Shown: positions 13,958 to 22,193 of the stretch, piece by piece
How the letters are laid out: each line of letters opens with the position of its first letter
Numbering within the stretch: position 1 is the stretch's first letter
Source of the DNA: Nocardioides kribbensis
GTDB taxonomy: Bacteria > Actinomycetota > Actinomycetes > Propionibacteriales > Nocardioidaceae
Direction of reading: 5' to 3'
Assembly (NCBI RefSeq): GCF_015070375.1
Contig: NZ_JADCLL010000008.1
Coordinates: forward strand, 62,001-126,000
DNA length: 64,000 bases
The notes under the pieces: model-generated
What the model was told of the DNA's origin: nothing
Databases searched by the model: none
What the model saw: the letters and a program-made list of their open reading frames with translations, nothing else
Position numbers and translations under genes: made by a program

Positions 13958-15129
13958 CACCCGAGCTGCCCGAGCCGCCCGAGCCGCCCGAGCCGGCCGA
14001 GCCGCCCGAGCCGCCCGATGCGGCCGCGCCGCTGGCCGGCTACCGGATCGGCGTGACCGCCGCCCGCAAGGTCGACGAGCAGGTCGCGCTGCTGGAGCGT
14101 CGCGGCGCCCGCGTGGAGTGGGCCCCGGCGCTCTCGCTGGAGCCCAACCAGGTCGACGACGCCGAGCTGCGGGCCCAGACCGCCGAGGTGCTCTCCCGCC
14201 CCGTCGACGTCTTCCTGGCCACCACCGGCATCGGCATGAAGGCGTGGTTCGAGGCCGCCGAGGGCTGGGGCCTGCTCGACGAGCTGCTCGCCGCCCTGAG
14301 GTCCTCCGAGATCCTCGCCCGCGGCCCCAAGAGCGTGGGCGCGCTGCGGCGCCGCGGGCTGCGCGAGCTGTGGGCCCCGGAGTCGGAGTGCTTCGAGGAC
14401 GTGCTCGAGCACCTGCGCGGACGCGACCTCGCCGGGCGCCGCATCGTGGTGCAGGAGCACGGCCAGTCGCTGTCGATGGTCGCCCACGCGCTGCGTCGCC
14501 AGGGCGCCGACGTCACCACCGTGACCGTCTACCGCGTGCTGGCCGCCGACGACCCCGGCCCGATGTTCAAGATGGTCGACCTCATCGCCGACCGCGCCCT
14601 CGACGCCGTCACCTTCACCTCCGCGCCCGCCGTGGCCGCCCTGATGGAGGCCGCGGGCGTCGTGGGCCGGCGCGACGAGGTCGTCACCGCCTTCCAGGCC
14701 GACGTCGTGGCCTCCTGCGTCGGCCCGGTCACCTCGGCCGCCTTCGAGATGTGGGGCGTGCCGACGCTCTTCCCCGAGCGCTCGCGGCTGGTCGCGATGG
14801 TCAAGCAGCTCGAGACCGAGCTGCCCTCGCGCTCCTCGGGCCTGGCCGTCGACCTGGTGGGTGGGCGCCAGCTGCTGCTGCACGGCGACGGCGTGCTCCT
14901 CGACGGGGTCGAGGTCAGGCTCTCGCCGGCGCCGACCGCGGTGCTGCACGCCCTGGTCGCCAACCCCGGCAACGTCGTCTCGCGCCAGGCGCTGCTGGCC
15001 ATGCTGCCCAGCGGCACCGCCGGCTCCGAGCACGCCGTGGAGATGGCCGTGGCCCGCCTGCGCGCCGGCATCGGCACCAAGGCCGTGCAGACCGTGGTCA
15101 AGCGCGGCTACCGGCTGGCCGTGGGCTGA
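13954..15129 (+). CDS. Uroporphyrinogen-III synthase domain fused to winged-helix DNA-binding domain
   Basis: 391 residues. After a Pro/Glu-rich leader of about 25 residues comes a HemD-type domain (GYRIGVTAARKVDEQVALLERRG; FLATTGIGMKAWFEAA near 89; VQEHGQSL near 170; VTFTSAPAVAALMEAAG near 212). From about residue 300 it changes to an OmpR/PhoB-like winged helix (VRLSPAPTAVLHALV, GNVVSRQALLAML, HAVEMAVARLRAGIG, VQTVVKRGYRLAV). HemD makes the siroheme precursor needed by NirB, but this fused architecture is known in actinobacterial nitrate clusters and may be regulatory (a NnaR-type regulator). Enzyme, sensor or both cannot be settled from sequence. GTGA overlap with nirD. Confidence 0.85.
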   Translation: MTPELPEPPEPPEPAEPPEPPDAAAPLAGYRIGVTAARKVDEQVALLERRGARVEWAPALSLEPNQVDDAELRAQTAEVLSRPVDVFLATTGIGMKAWFEAAEGWGLLDELLAALRSSEILARGPKSVGALRRRGLRELWAPESECFEDVLEHLRGRDLAGRRIVVQEHGQSLSMVAHALRRQGADVTTVTVYRVLAADDPGPMFKMVDLIADRALDAVTFTSAPAVAALMEAAGVVGRRDEVVTAFQADVVASCVGPVTSAAFEMWGVPTLFPERSRLVAMVKQLETELPSRSSGLAVDLVGGRQLLLHGDGVLLDGVEVRLSPAPTAVLHALVANPGNVVSRQALLAMLPSGTAGSEHAVEMAVARLRAGIGTKAVQTVVKRGYRLAVG

Positions 15130-16442
15130 CTGCGGGGCCTCCCTTCGCCGCCTGAGGGTGCCGGGCTGCGGCGGTCATGGCGCCGGCCTGGCGCGACACG
15201 TCGAACGCCGCGACGAGGCCGTGAAGCAGCTCGACCGTCCCGGACGCGCCACGCTTCGTCGTCGCGCCGAGCCCGACCCGATCGAGGCGGTCCGAGACGC
15301 GCGGGCGGCGCTGTCACGGGACGCCGGCACCCCGGGGTCCCCGGCTCTGTGCCCGGCCCTGTGCCTGGCGCGGTGACCGGCCCGGGGATCGACCTGCTGA
15401 CCCGCCCGCCGACTCGGCCGTGGGGCGGCCCGGTAGTCGGCGTCGGCAAGTGGCGGGAGACGACACCTGCGGCGGTCCTCGACTGGTCGTTCGCCGCCAT
15501 TTCTCGACGGGTCGGCGCCGGGGACGCGAGGCGGCCCCGCGTGGCGGGTCGGCAGGGCTCGCGGTGATCGATCGTGTGGGCACGCGCAGCAGGTGGTGGA
15601 CCCGGGCGCGGCGGCAAGTGGCGGGAGACGACACCTGCGGCGGTCCTCGACCTGTCGTTCGCCGCCACTTCTCGGGCGGGCCGGCCGGGGACGTGACGCG
15701 ACCCCCGCGTGGCGGGTCGGCAGCGCTCGCGGTGACTGATCGTGCGGAAGTGGCGGGAGACGACAGCTGCGGCAGTCCTCGACCGGTCGTTCACCGCCAC
15801 TTCTCGGGCGGGCCGGCCGGGACGTGACGCGGCCCCGCGTGGCGGGTCGGCAGCGCTCGCGGTGATCGATCGTGTGGGCACGCGCAGCAGGCGGTGGACC
15901 CGGGCGCGGCGGCAAGTGGCGGGAGACGACACCTGCGGGGGTCCTCGACTGGTCGTTCGCCGCCACTTCTCGGGCGGGTCGGCCGGGGACGCGAGGCGGC
16001 CCCGCGTGGCGGGTCGGCAGCGCTCGCGCTGACCGATCGTGCGGGCACGCGCAGCAGGCGGTGGACCCGGGCGCGGCGGCAAGTGGCGGGAGACGACACC
16101 TGCGGCGGTCCTCGACCTGTCGTACGCCGCCACTTCTCGGCCGAGCCGGCCGGGGACGTGACGCGACCCCCGCGTGGCGGGTCGGCAGCGCTCGCGGTGA
16201 CCGATCGTGCGGAAGTGGCGGGAGACGACAGCTGCGGCGGTCCTCGACCGGTCGTGTGCCGCCACTTCTCGGGCGGGCCGGCCGGGGGCGCGGGGCGGCC
16301 CCGCGTGGCGGGTCGGCAGGGCTCGCGGTGACCGACCGTCCGGGGCCGGGTGCGCCCGAGACCCCCGCCGACCACTCGCACCCCGACGGGTCACGACTCG
16401 ACGAGCCACAGGAGCGTCCCGGCTGCGGGGTCGGGTGGCACG
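15130..16442. other. Long non-coding gap dominated by a palindromic repeat array
   Basis: 1.3 kb without a credible gene. Very high GC leaves long open frames on both strands, but they translate the repeat into low-complexity Arg/Pro/Gly sequence with no fold. 15448-16345 is the repeat array annotated separately; 15130-15447 and 16346-16442 show nothing recognisable. Confidence 0.7.
15448..16345. repeat. Higher-order ABC-ABC array of six palindromic cassettes
   Basis: Six copies of a cassette starting AAGTGGCGG, at 15448, 15616, 15748, 15914, 16081 and 16213. Each first segment is exactly 55 bp and is bounded by an inverted repeat, AAGTGGCGG at the left and CCGCCACTT at the right (one base changed in copy 1). 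Nested inside are ACGAC/GTCGT arms and, in copies 3 and 6, CGGTC-CTC-GACCG. A shared segment containing GTGGCGGGTCGGCAG follows every cassette; a third ~35-bp segment containing GGCACGCGCAGCAGG follows copies 1, 3 and 4 only. Spacings are 168, 132, 166, 167 and 132. Base differences pair copy 1 with 4, 2 with 5 and 3 with 6, so a three-cassette block of about 466 bp was duplicated. Family not recognised; REP/BIME-like. Confidence 0.85.
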
Positions 16443-17174
16443 ATGAGCGGCATGGACGCCCGCCTCGTGACCGTCGCCCACGGCACCCGCAAGGGCGGCG
16501 GCAACGAGATCGCCCGCCTGCTGACCGACGCCGCCGGCGAGGAGCTCGGCCTCGAGGCCGTCTGCTCCTACGTCGAGCTGTGCGAGCCGCTCTTCGAGGA
16601 CGTCGTGGCGGCCTCGGCCACCCCGACGCTGGTCGTGCCGCTCCTGCTGTCGACCGGCTTCCACCTGCGCCAGGACCTGCCCCGCATGGCCCGCGCCGCC
16701 GGCGGTCCGCTGGTGCTCGGCCGCCCCTTCGGCCCGCACCGGCTGGTCGCGGCCGCACAGCTGGAGCGGCTGCGGGAGGCGGGCGCGCGGCCGGAGGAGC
16801 GGCAGGTCGGGCGGCTCGTGCTCGTCGCCGCGGGCTCCTCGGACCCGCTGGCCACCCGCGACCTGACCCGGGCCGCCGAGCTGCTCGGCGAGGCCTGGGC
16901 CGAGGCGGCCGGCGCGGCCGGGGCGCCCCCGCCCGTGGCGGTCGAGGTGGCCACCCTCACCGCGCTGGGCCGTCGCCCGGCCGAGGTCGTGCGGCCCGGC
17001 GACGTGGTGTCGCCGTACCTGCTCTCGCCGGGGTTCTTCGCCGACCGGGCCGCCCGCGAGTGCCGCGAGGCCGGAGCCGCGCTGGTCGCCGACGTCATCG
17101 GGCCCCACCCGCGGCTCGTCGAGCTGGTGGCCCGGCGCGCCCGCGCCCTGGCCCGCATCGAGCAGCCCGCCTAG
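16443..17174 (+). CDS. Sirohydrochlorin chelatase, CbiX/SirB family
   Basis: Probably inserts iron into sirohydrochlorin to make the siroheme used by NirB. The 243-residue protein has the duplicated CbiX half-domains: VTVAHGTRKGGGNEIARL at the N-terminus carries the metal-binding His, VPLLLSTGFHLRQDLP near residue 63 carries the second, and the C-terminal half repeats the pattern (LVLVAAGSSDP, VVSPYLLSPGFFADRAA). CbiX enzymes that insert cobalt look alike; the nitrite-reductase context favours iron. ATG at 16443 is preferred; an in-frame ATG three codons later is equally close to the conserved start. Isolated from the nitrate genes by the repeat array. It ends 10 bases from the convergent symporter gene. 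Confidence 0.88.
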   Translation: MSGMDARLVTVAHGTRKGGGNEIARLLTDAAGEELGLEAVCSYVELCEPLFEDVVAASATPTLVVPLLLSTGFHLRQDLPRMARAAGGPLVLGRPFGPHRLVAAAQLERLREAGARPEERQVGRLVLVAAGSSDPLATRDLTRAAELLGEAWAEAAGAAGAPPPVAVEVATLTALGRRPAEVVRPGDVVSPYLLSPGFFADRAARECREAGAALVADVIGPHPRLVELVARRARALARIEQPA

Positions 17175-17184
17175 CCCGACCCCC

Positions 17185-18741
17185 TCAGCCCCGGGGGTAC
17201 GCCGACTCCTCGGGCGTGTGCAGCCGCACGAGGAAGGCGCCGGCGTGGGCGGGGCGCGAGGCCCGGGTGAGCAGGCTGGTGCCGACCATGACGCCCACCG
17301 CCAGCGGCACCGACCAGGCGGCCGGCTGCTCGAGCAGCACCGCCCGCCAGCCGGGGTCGACGTCGACGAGCAGCGTCACCAGCGCGGCGGTGCCGGAGCC
17401 GAGGCCGCCGACGACCAGGCCGGCGACGGCGCCCGCGGCGGTGAGACCGGGCCACCAGATGCCGAGCACGAGCAGCGGGCAGAAGGTCGAGGCGGCCACC
17501 GCGAAGGCCAGGCCCACGGTGGAGGCGACGCCGACCTCGGGGCCGAGCAGGGCCACGGCGCACGGCACGGTGACGGCGACGACGGCCGCCACCCGGAAGG
17601 CGGTGACCCCGTCGAGGCGGCGCCCGCCCCAGGCCCGCCCGGTGACGTCCTGGCTGAGCACGCCGGCCACCGCGATCGACAGCCCCGAGGAGGTCGACAG
17701 GAAGGCCGCGAACGCCCCCGCCACCACCAGGCCGGTCAGGACGTCGCCGCCGAGTCCCGGCAGCACGATCCGCGGCAGCTCGAGCACCAGCGCGTCGGAG
17801 CGGCCTGCGGCGGCCAGCGCCGGGGCGTAGGCCCGGCCCAGGGCGCCGTACACCGGCGGGACGAGGTAGAAGGCGCTCAGCAGCACGAGCACGACCAGCG
17901 TCGTGCGGCGCGCGGCCCGGCCGTCGGGGTTGGTGTAGAAGCGCACCACCACGTGGGGCAGGCCCATCGTGCCGAGGAAGGTGGCCGCGATGAGGGAGTA
18001 GGTGACGTAGAGGCCCTGCCCGCCGCCCTCGGCCAGCGGCTGCGACCACGACACCAGGTCGGGGAAGGCCGGGCCCGCCCCGGCGTCCGCCCCGGCCGCA
18101 CCGCCGGAGGAGCCGCCCGTGGGCCGGCCGTCGCCGAGCCACACCACGACGAGCACGGCCGCGGGCACGAGCAGGGCGGTGAGCTTGAGCCAGTACTGGA
18201 AGGCCTGCACGAAGGTGATCGAGCGCATGCCGCCCGAGGAGACGTTGACCAGCACGACCGCGCCGACGATGACCGGGCCCACCCAGCCCGGGGCGCCGAC
18301 CGCGGAGGTCAGCGTGAGCCCGGCGCCCTGGAACTGCGGCAGCAGGTAGAGCCAGCCGATCACGACCACCAGCAGCGAGCAGGTCGAGCGCACCCGCCGC
18401 GAGCCCAGCCGGGCCTCGGCGAAGTCGGGCAGCGTGTAGGCCCCCGAGCGGCGCAGGGGGGCGGCGACGAGCACGAGCAGCACGAGGTAGCCCGCGGTCC
18501 AGCCGACGGGGTACCAGAGCATGTCGGCGCCGAAGGTCAGCAGCAGCCCGGCCACGCCGAGGAAGGAGGCGGCCGAGAGGTACTCCCCACCGATGGCCGA
18601 GGCGTTGAGCCCCGGGCGCACCGTGCGCGAGGCCACGAAGAAGTCGCTGGTCGTGCGGGAGAAGCGCAGCCCCCAGGTGCCGATGGCCAGGGTCGCCACC
18701 GTCACCAGGACGATCGCGACGATGCCGGGTGCGGCGTTCAC
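17185..18741 (-). CDS. Sodium:solute symporter (SSS family), last gene of LytS/LytTR operon
   Basis: A 518-residue SSS permease with about 13 membrane segments and the carboxylate-transporter landmarks: FFVASRTVRPGLNASAIGGE, YLSAASFLGVAGLLLTFG, SGGMRSITFVQAFQYW, GTMGLPHVVVRFYTNP and AAFLSTSSGLSIAVAGVLSQD. It parallels ActP at 3.5 kb, and a 139-residue membrane protein takes the place of DUF485. The cytoplasmic loop near residues 205-225 is Gly/Ala-rich. The GTG overlaps the upstream stop by 4 bases. The substrate is not visible; paralogy with ActP and control by a LytS/LytTR pair suggest acetate, pyruvate or another short carboxylate. Confidence 0.85.
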   Translation of the reverse strand: MNAAPGIVAIVLVTVATLAIGTWGLRFSRTTSDFFVASRTVRPGLNASAIGGEYLSAASFLGVAGLLLTFGADMLWYPVGWTAGYLVLLVLVAAPLRRSGAYTLPDFAEARLGSRRVRSTCSLLVVVIGWLYLLPQFQGAGLTLTSAVGAPGWVGPVIVGAVVLVNVSSGGMRSITFVQAFQYWLKLTALLVPAAVLVVVWLGDGRPTGGSSGGAAGADAGAGPAFPDLVSWSQPLAEGGGQGLYVTYSLIAATFLGTMGLPHVVVRFYTNPDGRAARRTTLVVLVLLSAFYLVPPVYGALGRAYAPALAAAGRSDALVLELPRIVLPGLGGDVLTGLVVAGAFAAFLSTSSGLSIAVAGVLSQDVTGRAWGGRRLDGVTAFRVAAVVAVTVPCAVALLGPEVGVASTVGLAFAVAASTFCPLLVLGIWWPGLTAAGAVAGLVVGGLGSGTAALVTLLVDVDPGWRAVLLEQPAAWSVPLAVGVMVGTSLLTRASRPAHAGAFLVRLHTPEESAYPRG

Positions 18742-19157
18742 CGCGGGTCCCCCTCGGGCCCGTCGGGGGACGGGGCGGCGGGCGCGGTGCCGCGCACGAG
18801 GTCGCCGTAGGCCACCTCGTTGCGCTCGGCGCGGCGCACGTAGAGCCAGGCGAGCCCGACGAGGAACGGGTAGGCCGCCACGCCGAGCAGCAGCCACGGC
18901 AGGGGCACGCCCAGCCAGCTGCGGTGGCCCAGCGAGGGTGCCAGGTGGAAGAGCAGCGGCAGCGACCCGAGCACCCCGACGAGCACCAGCAGGGTGCGCG
19001 CGGCCAGCCACAGCTGCTCGCGCAGCAGCGAGCGGAGGTAGAGTCCGGCCAGCCGCTCGTCGGGCCCGGGGTCGCGGCGGGCGCGCTCCGCCCCGCCCGT
19101 CGTACGCCGCCGCGGCGGCCCGGTGACCCGCACCCGCGGCGGGCGGGCCTCGCTCAC
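18738..19157 (-). CDS. Small two-helix membrane protein, symporter partner
   Basis: 139 residues: a basic N-terminal ~45 residues, then two hydrophobic helices (WLAARTLLVLVGVLGSLPLLF and VPLPWLLLGVAAYPFLVGLAW), then VRRAERNEVAYGDLV. The layout mimics DUF485/DUF4212-type partners of SSS symporters, but the sequence is too short for firm assignment. GTG at 19157 forms a GTGA overlap with the response-regulator stop, and its own stop overlaps the symporter start, so it is translated as part of the chain. Confidence 0.75.
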   Translation of the reverse strand: MSEARPPRVRVTGPPRRRTTGGAERARRDPGPDERLAGLYLRSLLREQLWLAARTLLVLVGVLGSLPLLFHLAPSLGHRSWLGVPLPWLLLGVAAYPFLVGLAWLYVRRAERNEVAYGDLVRGTAPAAPSPDGPEGDPR

Positions 19158-19954
19158 GAGCCGGCCCGCCGCAGCAGCAGGTCGCGAAGCTCGCGGGTGT
19201 GGCGTCGGCTGACCACCAGCTCGGGACCCGGCCCGGAGCCCTCGGCGCCACCGCCGGCGGGGCCGACCCGCACGGTGCAGCGGCCGGCCTCGGTGCGGAC
19301 CTCGGCCACGTGGGCCAGCGCCACCAGCAGCGAGCGGTGGATGCGCACGAAGCCGGCCTCGGCCCACTCCTCCTCCAGCGTCGACAGCGGGGTCCGCACG
19401 AGGTGGGAGCCGCCCGAGGTGGTGTGCAGGCGGGCGTAGTCGCCCTGGGCCTCGACGTGGGTGATCTCGGAGCGGGCCACGAAGCGGGTGACCCCGCCCA
19501 GCTCGACCGGCACCTGCAGGTCGGCGACGGTCCCGGTGCGGTCGGCGCCGTCCACGACGCGGCGCACGGCCTCGGCGAGTCGCTCGGCGCGCACGGGCTT
19601 GAGCACGTAGTCGACCGCGCGCAGGTCGAAGGCGTCGACGGCGTGGGCCTCGTGGGCGGTGACGAAGACGACCGGCGGCGGGGTGCGGAAGCGGCCGAGC
19701 ACCTGCGCGAGCTCCAGGCCGGTGAGGCCGGGCATCTGGATGTCGAGGAAGACCGCGTCGACCTCGGTCTCCTGCAGCACCTTCAGCCCGGCGGTGGCGG
19801 AGTCGCGGGTCAGCACCTCCCCGACGCGGGGGTCGCGCTCGAGGAGGTAGCGCAGCTCGTCGAGCGCGGGCCGCTCGTCGTCGACCACCAGCACCCGCGC
19901 CAGCGCCGGCGCCGCTCCCTGGCCGGTCACCTGGCCCGTCCCCTGGCCGGTCAC
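19154..19954 (-). CDS. LytTR-family response regulator
   Basis: 266-residue regulator. The receiver domain begins at RVLVVDDERPALDELRYLL; the acidic pair and the phospho-acceptor Asp in VFLDIQMPGLTGLEL (near residue 70), FVTAHEAHAVDAF and the Lys in DYVLKPV are all present. The C-terminal LytTR DNA-binding domain shows VPVELGGVTRFVARSEITHVEAQGDYARLHT and FVRIHRSLLVAL. A degenerate leader (VTGQGTGQVTGQG) gives two possible GTG starts; 19954 is chosen for its 4-base overlap with the kinase stop, while 19929 is the alternative. It likely controls the downstream symporter, by analogy to BtsR/YjiY and PyrR/PyrT circuits. Confidence 0.9.
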   Translation of the reverse strand: MTGQGTGQVTGQGAAPALARVLVVDDERPALDELRYLLERDPRVGEVLTRDSATAGLKVLQETEVDAVFLDIQMPGLTGLELAQVLGRFRTPPPVVFVTAHEAHAVDAFDLRAVDYVLKPVRAERLAEAVRRVVDGADRTGTVADLQVPVELGGVTRFVARSEITHVEAQGDYARLHTTSGGSHLVRTPLSTLEEEWAEAGFVRIHRSLLVALAHVAEVRTEAGRCTVRVGPAGGGAEGSGPGPELVVSRRHTRELRDLLLRRAGS

Positions 19955-21075
19955 CGGACGTGCACCCCGGGGGCGAACTTCGGCACCCGCACGGTGACCT
20001 TGGTGCCGGCGCCGGCGGCGGTCTCGACGACCAGGCCGTGGTCGTCGCCGTAGACCGCGCGCAGCCGGCCGTCGACGTTGCCCAGGCCCACCGAGTCGAG
20101 GCTGCCGTCGCCGGCCAGCGCCCGTCGCACCCGGGCGGGGTCCTCGCCGACGCCGTCGTCCTCCACCTCGATGACGCACTCCTGGCCGCGGTCGAGGGCC
20201 ACGATGCTGATGTGGCCGCCGCCCTCGCGGCCCTCGAGGCCGTGACGCACGGCGTTCTCGACCAGCGGCTGGATGCACAGGAACGGCACGGCCACCGGCA
20301 GCACCTCGGGCGCGATGCGCAGGGTCACCCGCAGCCGGTCGCCGAAGCGGGCCTGCTCGAGCAGCAGGTAGCGCTCGACCGAGCGCAGCTCCTCGGCCAG
20401 CGTCGTGAACTCGCCGTGGCGGCGGAAGGAGTAGCGGGTGAAGTCGGCGAACTCCAGCAGCAGCTCGCGCGCCCGGTCGGGGTCGGTGCGCACGAAGCTG
20501 GCGATAGCGCCGAGGGAGTTGTAGATGAAGTGGGGGCTGATCTGGGCCCGCAGCGCGCGCACCTCGGCCTCCATCAGCCGGGTGCGCGAGGCGTCGAGCT
20601 CGGCCAGCTCCAGCTGCCCCGAGACCCAGCGGGCGACCTCGTCGGTGGCCCGGGCCAGCCCGGCGGTGGGGTACGCCGTGAACGTCGCCAGCGTGCCGAC
20701 CACCCGCTCCTCGACCAGCAGCGGGCTGACCACCGCGTTGCGCACCGGGCAGCCGGGCTGGTCGCAGGGCAGGTCGGAGCGCTCGAAGACCCGGGTGGCG
20801 CCCCGCTCGACGGTCTCGGCGACCAGGGCCGGCAGCTGGCCCTGGTGGTGGGCGCCGCTGCCCTCCCAGGCCAGGACCTCGGCGGGCACGGCGGAGTCGG
20901 TGAGCGCGAGGGCGGGCGCGCCGAGCAGCGCGTGCAGGTGGCGGATGCTGCGCTCGGCGCTGGCGCGGTGCAGCCCCTCGCGCAGGGCGGGGCCGGCCAG
21001 CGACGCGGTGTGCAGGGTGCGGAAGGTCGTGCGGTCGGCGTCGGTGCCGAGGTGGCGCCGGCGTCGCAGCCTCAC
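19951..21075 (-). CDS. LytS-like sensor histidine kinase with GAF domain
   Basis: 374-residue cytoplasmic kinase with no membrane helices. Residues ~20-150 form a GAF-like sensor with a Cys-containing loop (CDQPGCPVRNAV near 108). The His_kinase (LytS-type) box ISPHFIYNSLGAIASF is near residue 180, and the ATPase domain follows with LVENAVRHGLE near 272 and VEDDGVGE and GLGNVDGRL later. Absence of the LytS membrane region means it senses something inside the cell. GTG start in a 4-base overlap with the methyltransferase gene; the first residues are Arg-rich. Confidence 0.88.
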   Translation of the reverse strand: MRLRRRRHLGTDADRTTFRTLHTASLAGPALREGLHRASAERSIRHLHALLGAPALALTDSAVPAEVLAWEGSGAHHQGQLPALVAETVERGATRVFERSDLPCDQPGCPVRNAVVSPLLVEERVVGTLATFTAYPTAGLARATDEVARWVSGQLELAELDASRTRLMEAEVRALRAQISPHFIYNSLGAIASFVRTDPDRARELLLEFADFTRYSFRRHGEFTTLAEELRSVERYLLLEQARFGDRLRVTLRIAPEVLPVAVPFLCIQPLVENAVRHGLEGREGGGHISIVALDRGQECVIEVEDDGVGEDPARVRRALAGDGSLDSVGLGNVDGRLRAVYGDDHGLVVETAAGAGTKVTVRVPKFAPGVHVR

Positions 21076-22100
21076 CGGAAGTCGAAGAGGAGCACGGTGT
21101 CCTCGTCGACCGTGACGGCCGAGTCGGGCGCCTTGGTCACGTCGGTCACGGCCGGGAAGCTCCCGGTGGTGACCACGAGGTGGCTCCCCATGGCGTCGGG
21201 GGTGGCGTCGGCGGTGGCGTGGTGGGTGGCGTGGTGGGTGGCGTCGGGCTCGGTGGGCCCGTCGGCGGCGCCGTGGGGGTCGGCTGTGCCGTGGCCGGTC
21301 GGGGGCGCGGCGTGCGCGGGCTCGTCGGCGACGACGACGCGGCGCTCGAGGACGCCGGCGCGGAAGCACTGCACCACGTAGGGCAGCTGCATGCCGTCCA
21401 TGCCGCGGCCGTAGTCGTCGTAGAAGGCGAGCACCTGGGCGCGCAGCTCCTCGCGCCCGGTGTCGTCGCGGGTGGCGACGTGGGAGCGGGAGAGGGCGAG
21501 GTCCTGCACCGTGCTGCGGTTGAGGGTCTGCCAGGAGCGGAAGGCGCGGTCCTCGACGAAGCCGAAGAGCGGGGAGTGCACGAGCGCCCGGTGGGACTCC
21601 CCGCGCTGCCCGCCGCCGAGCAGGCGGCCCAGCCGGCGCACCCACGGGATGCGCTCGTCGCGCTCGTTCCACACCAGGGCCAGGTGGCCGCCGGGGCGCA
21701 GCACCCGGGCGATCTCGGGCAGCGCGACCTCGGGGTCGAGCCAGTGGAAGGCCTGGGCGCACACCACGACGTCGACCGAGGCGTCGGGCAGGGGGAGGTC
21801 CTCGGCCGGGGCGACGGCGGTGCGCACGTCGGGCAGGCGCCGCCCCAGCACGGCGAGCATCTCCGGGTCGGGGTCGGTGGCCAGCACGTCGTGACCGAGC
21901 GCGACCAGCTGCTCGGTGAGCTTGCCGGTGCCGGCGCCGACCTCGAGCACGGTCACCGGGTCGCCGGCCCCCAGGTCGGTGAGCCACGCGGCGGCCTCGC
22001 GGGGGTAGCCGGGCCGGCCGCGGTCGTAGGCGTCGGCGACCGTGCCGAAGGCCCGGGCGGGCGTGCGGTCCGGGTGCGGGGCTGCGGGGTGGTCGGCCAT
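21072..22100 (-). CDS. Class I SAM-dependent methyltransferase
   Basis: 342 residues. Methyltransf_11-type domain: VTVLEVGAGTGKLTEQLVALG (SAM motif I) near residue 48, ATDPDPEML, PLPDASVDVVVCAQAFHW, IARVLRPGGHLALVWNERDER near 130. A low-complexity segment rich in His/Ala/Asp (ATHHATHHATADATPDA) interrupts the C-terminal region near residues 285-305 and looks like a recent simple-repeat insertion. Substrate unknown. ATG at 22100 follows a spacer shared with a divergent gene. Its place as first gene of a two-component/symporter chain, coupled by a GTGA overlap, is unusual. Confidence 0.82.
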   Translation of the reverse strand: MADHPAAPHPDRTPARAFGTVADAYDRGRPGYPREAAAWLTDLGAGDPVTVLEVGAGTGKLTEQLVALGHDVLATDPDPEMLAVLGRRLPDVRTAVAPAEDLPLPDASVDVVVCAQAFHWLDPEVALPEIARVLRPGGHLALVWNERDERIPWVRRLGRLLGGGQRGESHRALVHSPLFGFVEDRAFRSWQTLNRSTVQDLALSRSHVATRDDTGREELRAQVLAFYDDYGRGMDGMQLPYVVQCFRAGVLERRVVVADEPAHAAPPTGHGTADPHGAADGPTEPDATHHATHHATADATPDAMGSHLVVTTGSFPAVTDVTKAPDSAVTVDEDTVLLFDFR

Positions 22101-22193
22101 CGCAGCGACGATATCCCCTGCCGGCCCTCCGTGGTCCCCGCCGGCGTCCCCTGCGACGCGGCCGGGCCCGCGCGGGCCGGTAGCCTCGCGCCC

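Noticed and set aside
15448-16345. CRISPR array
   Set aside because: Units are 55-bp inverted-repeat cassettes with similar, not unique, intervening sequence and no cas genes nearby.
15108-17108. Long minus-strand open frame across the repeat array and CbiX gene
   Set aside because: It translates the repeats into Arg/Pro-rich low-complexity sequence and is antisense to a good CbiX gene; open only because of extreme GC.
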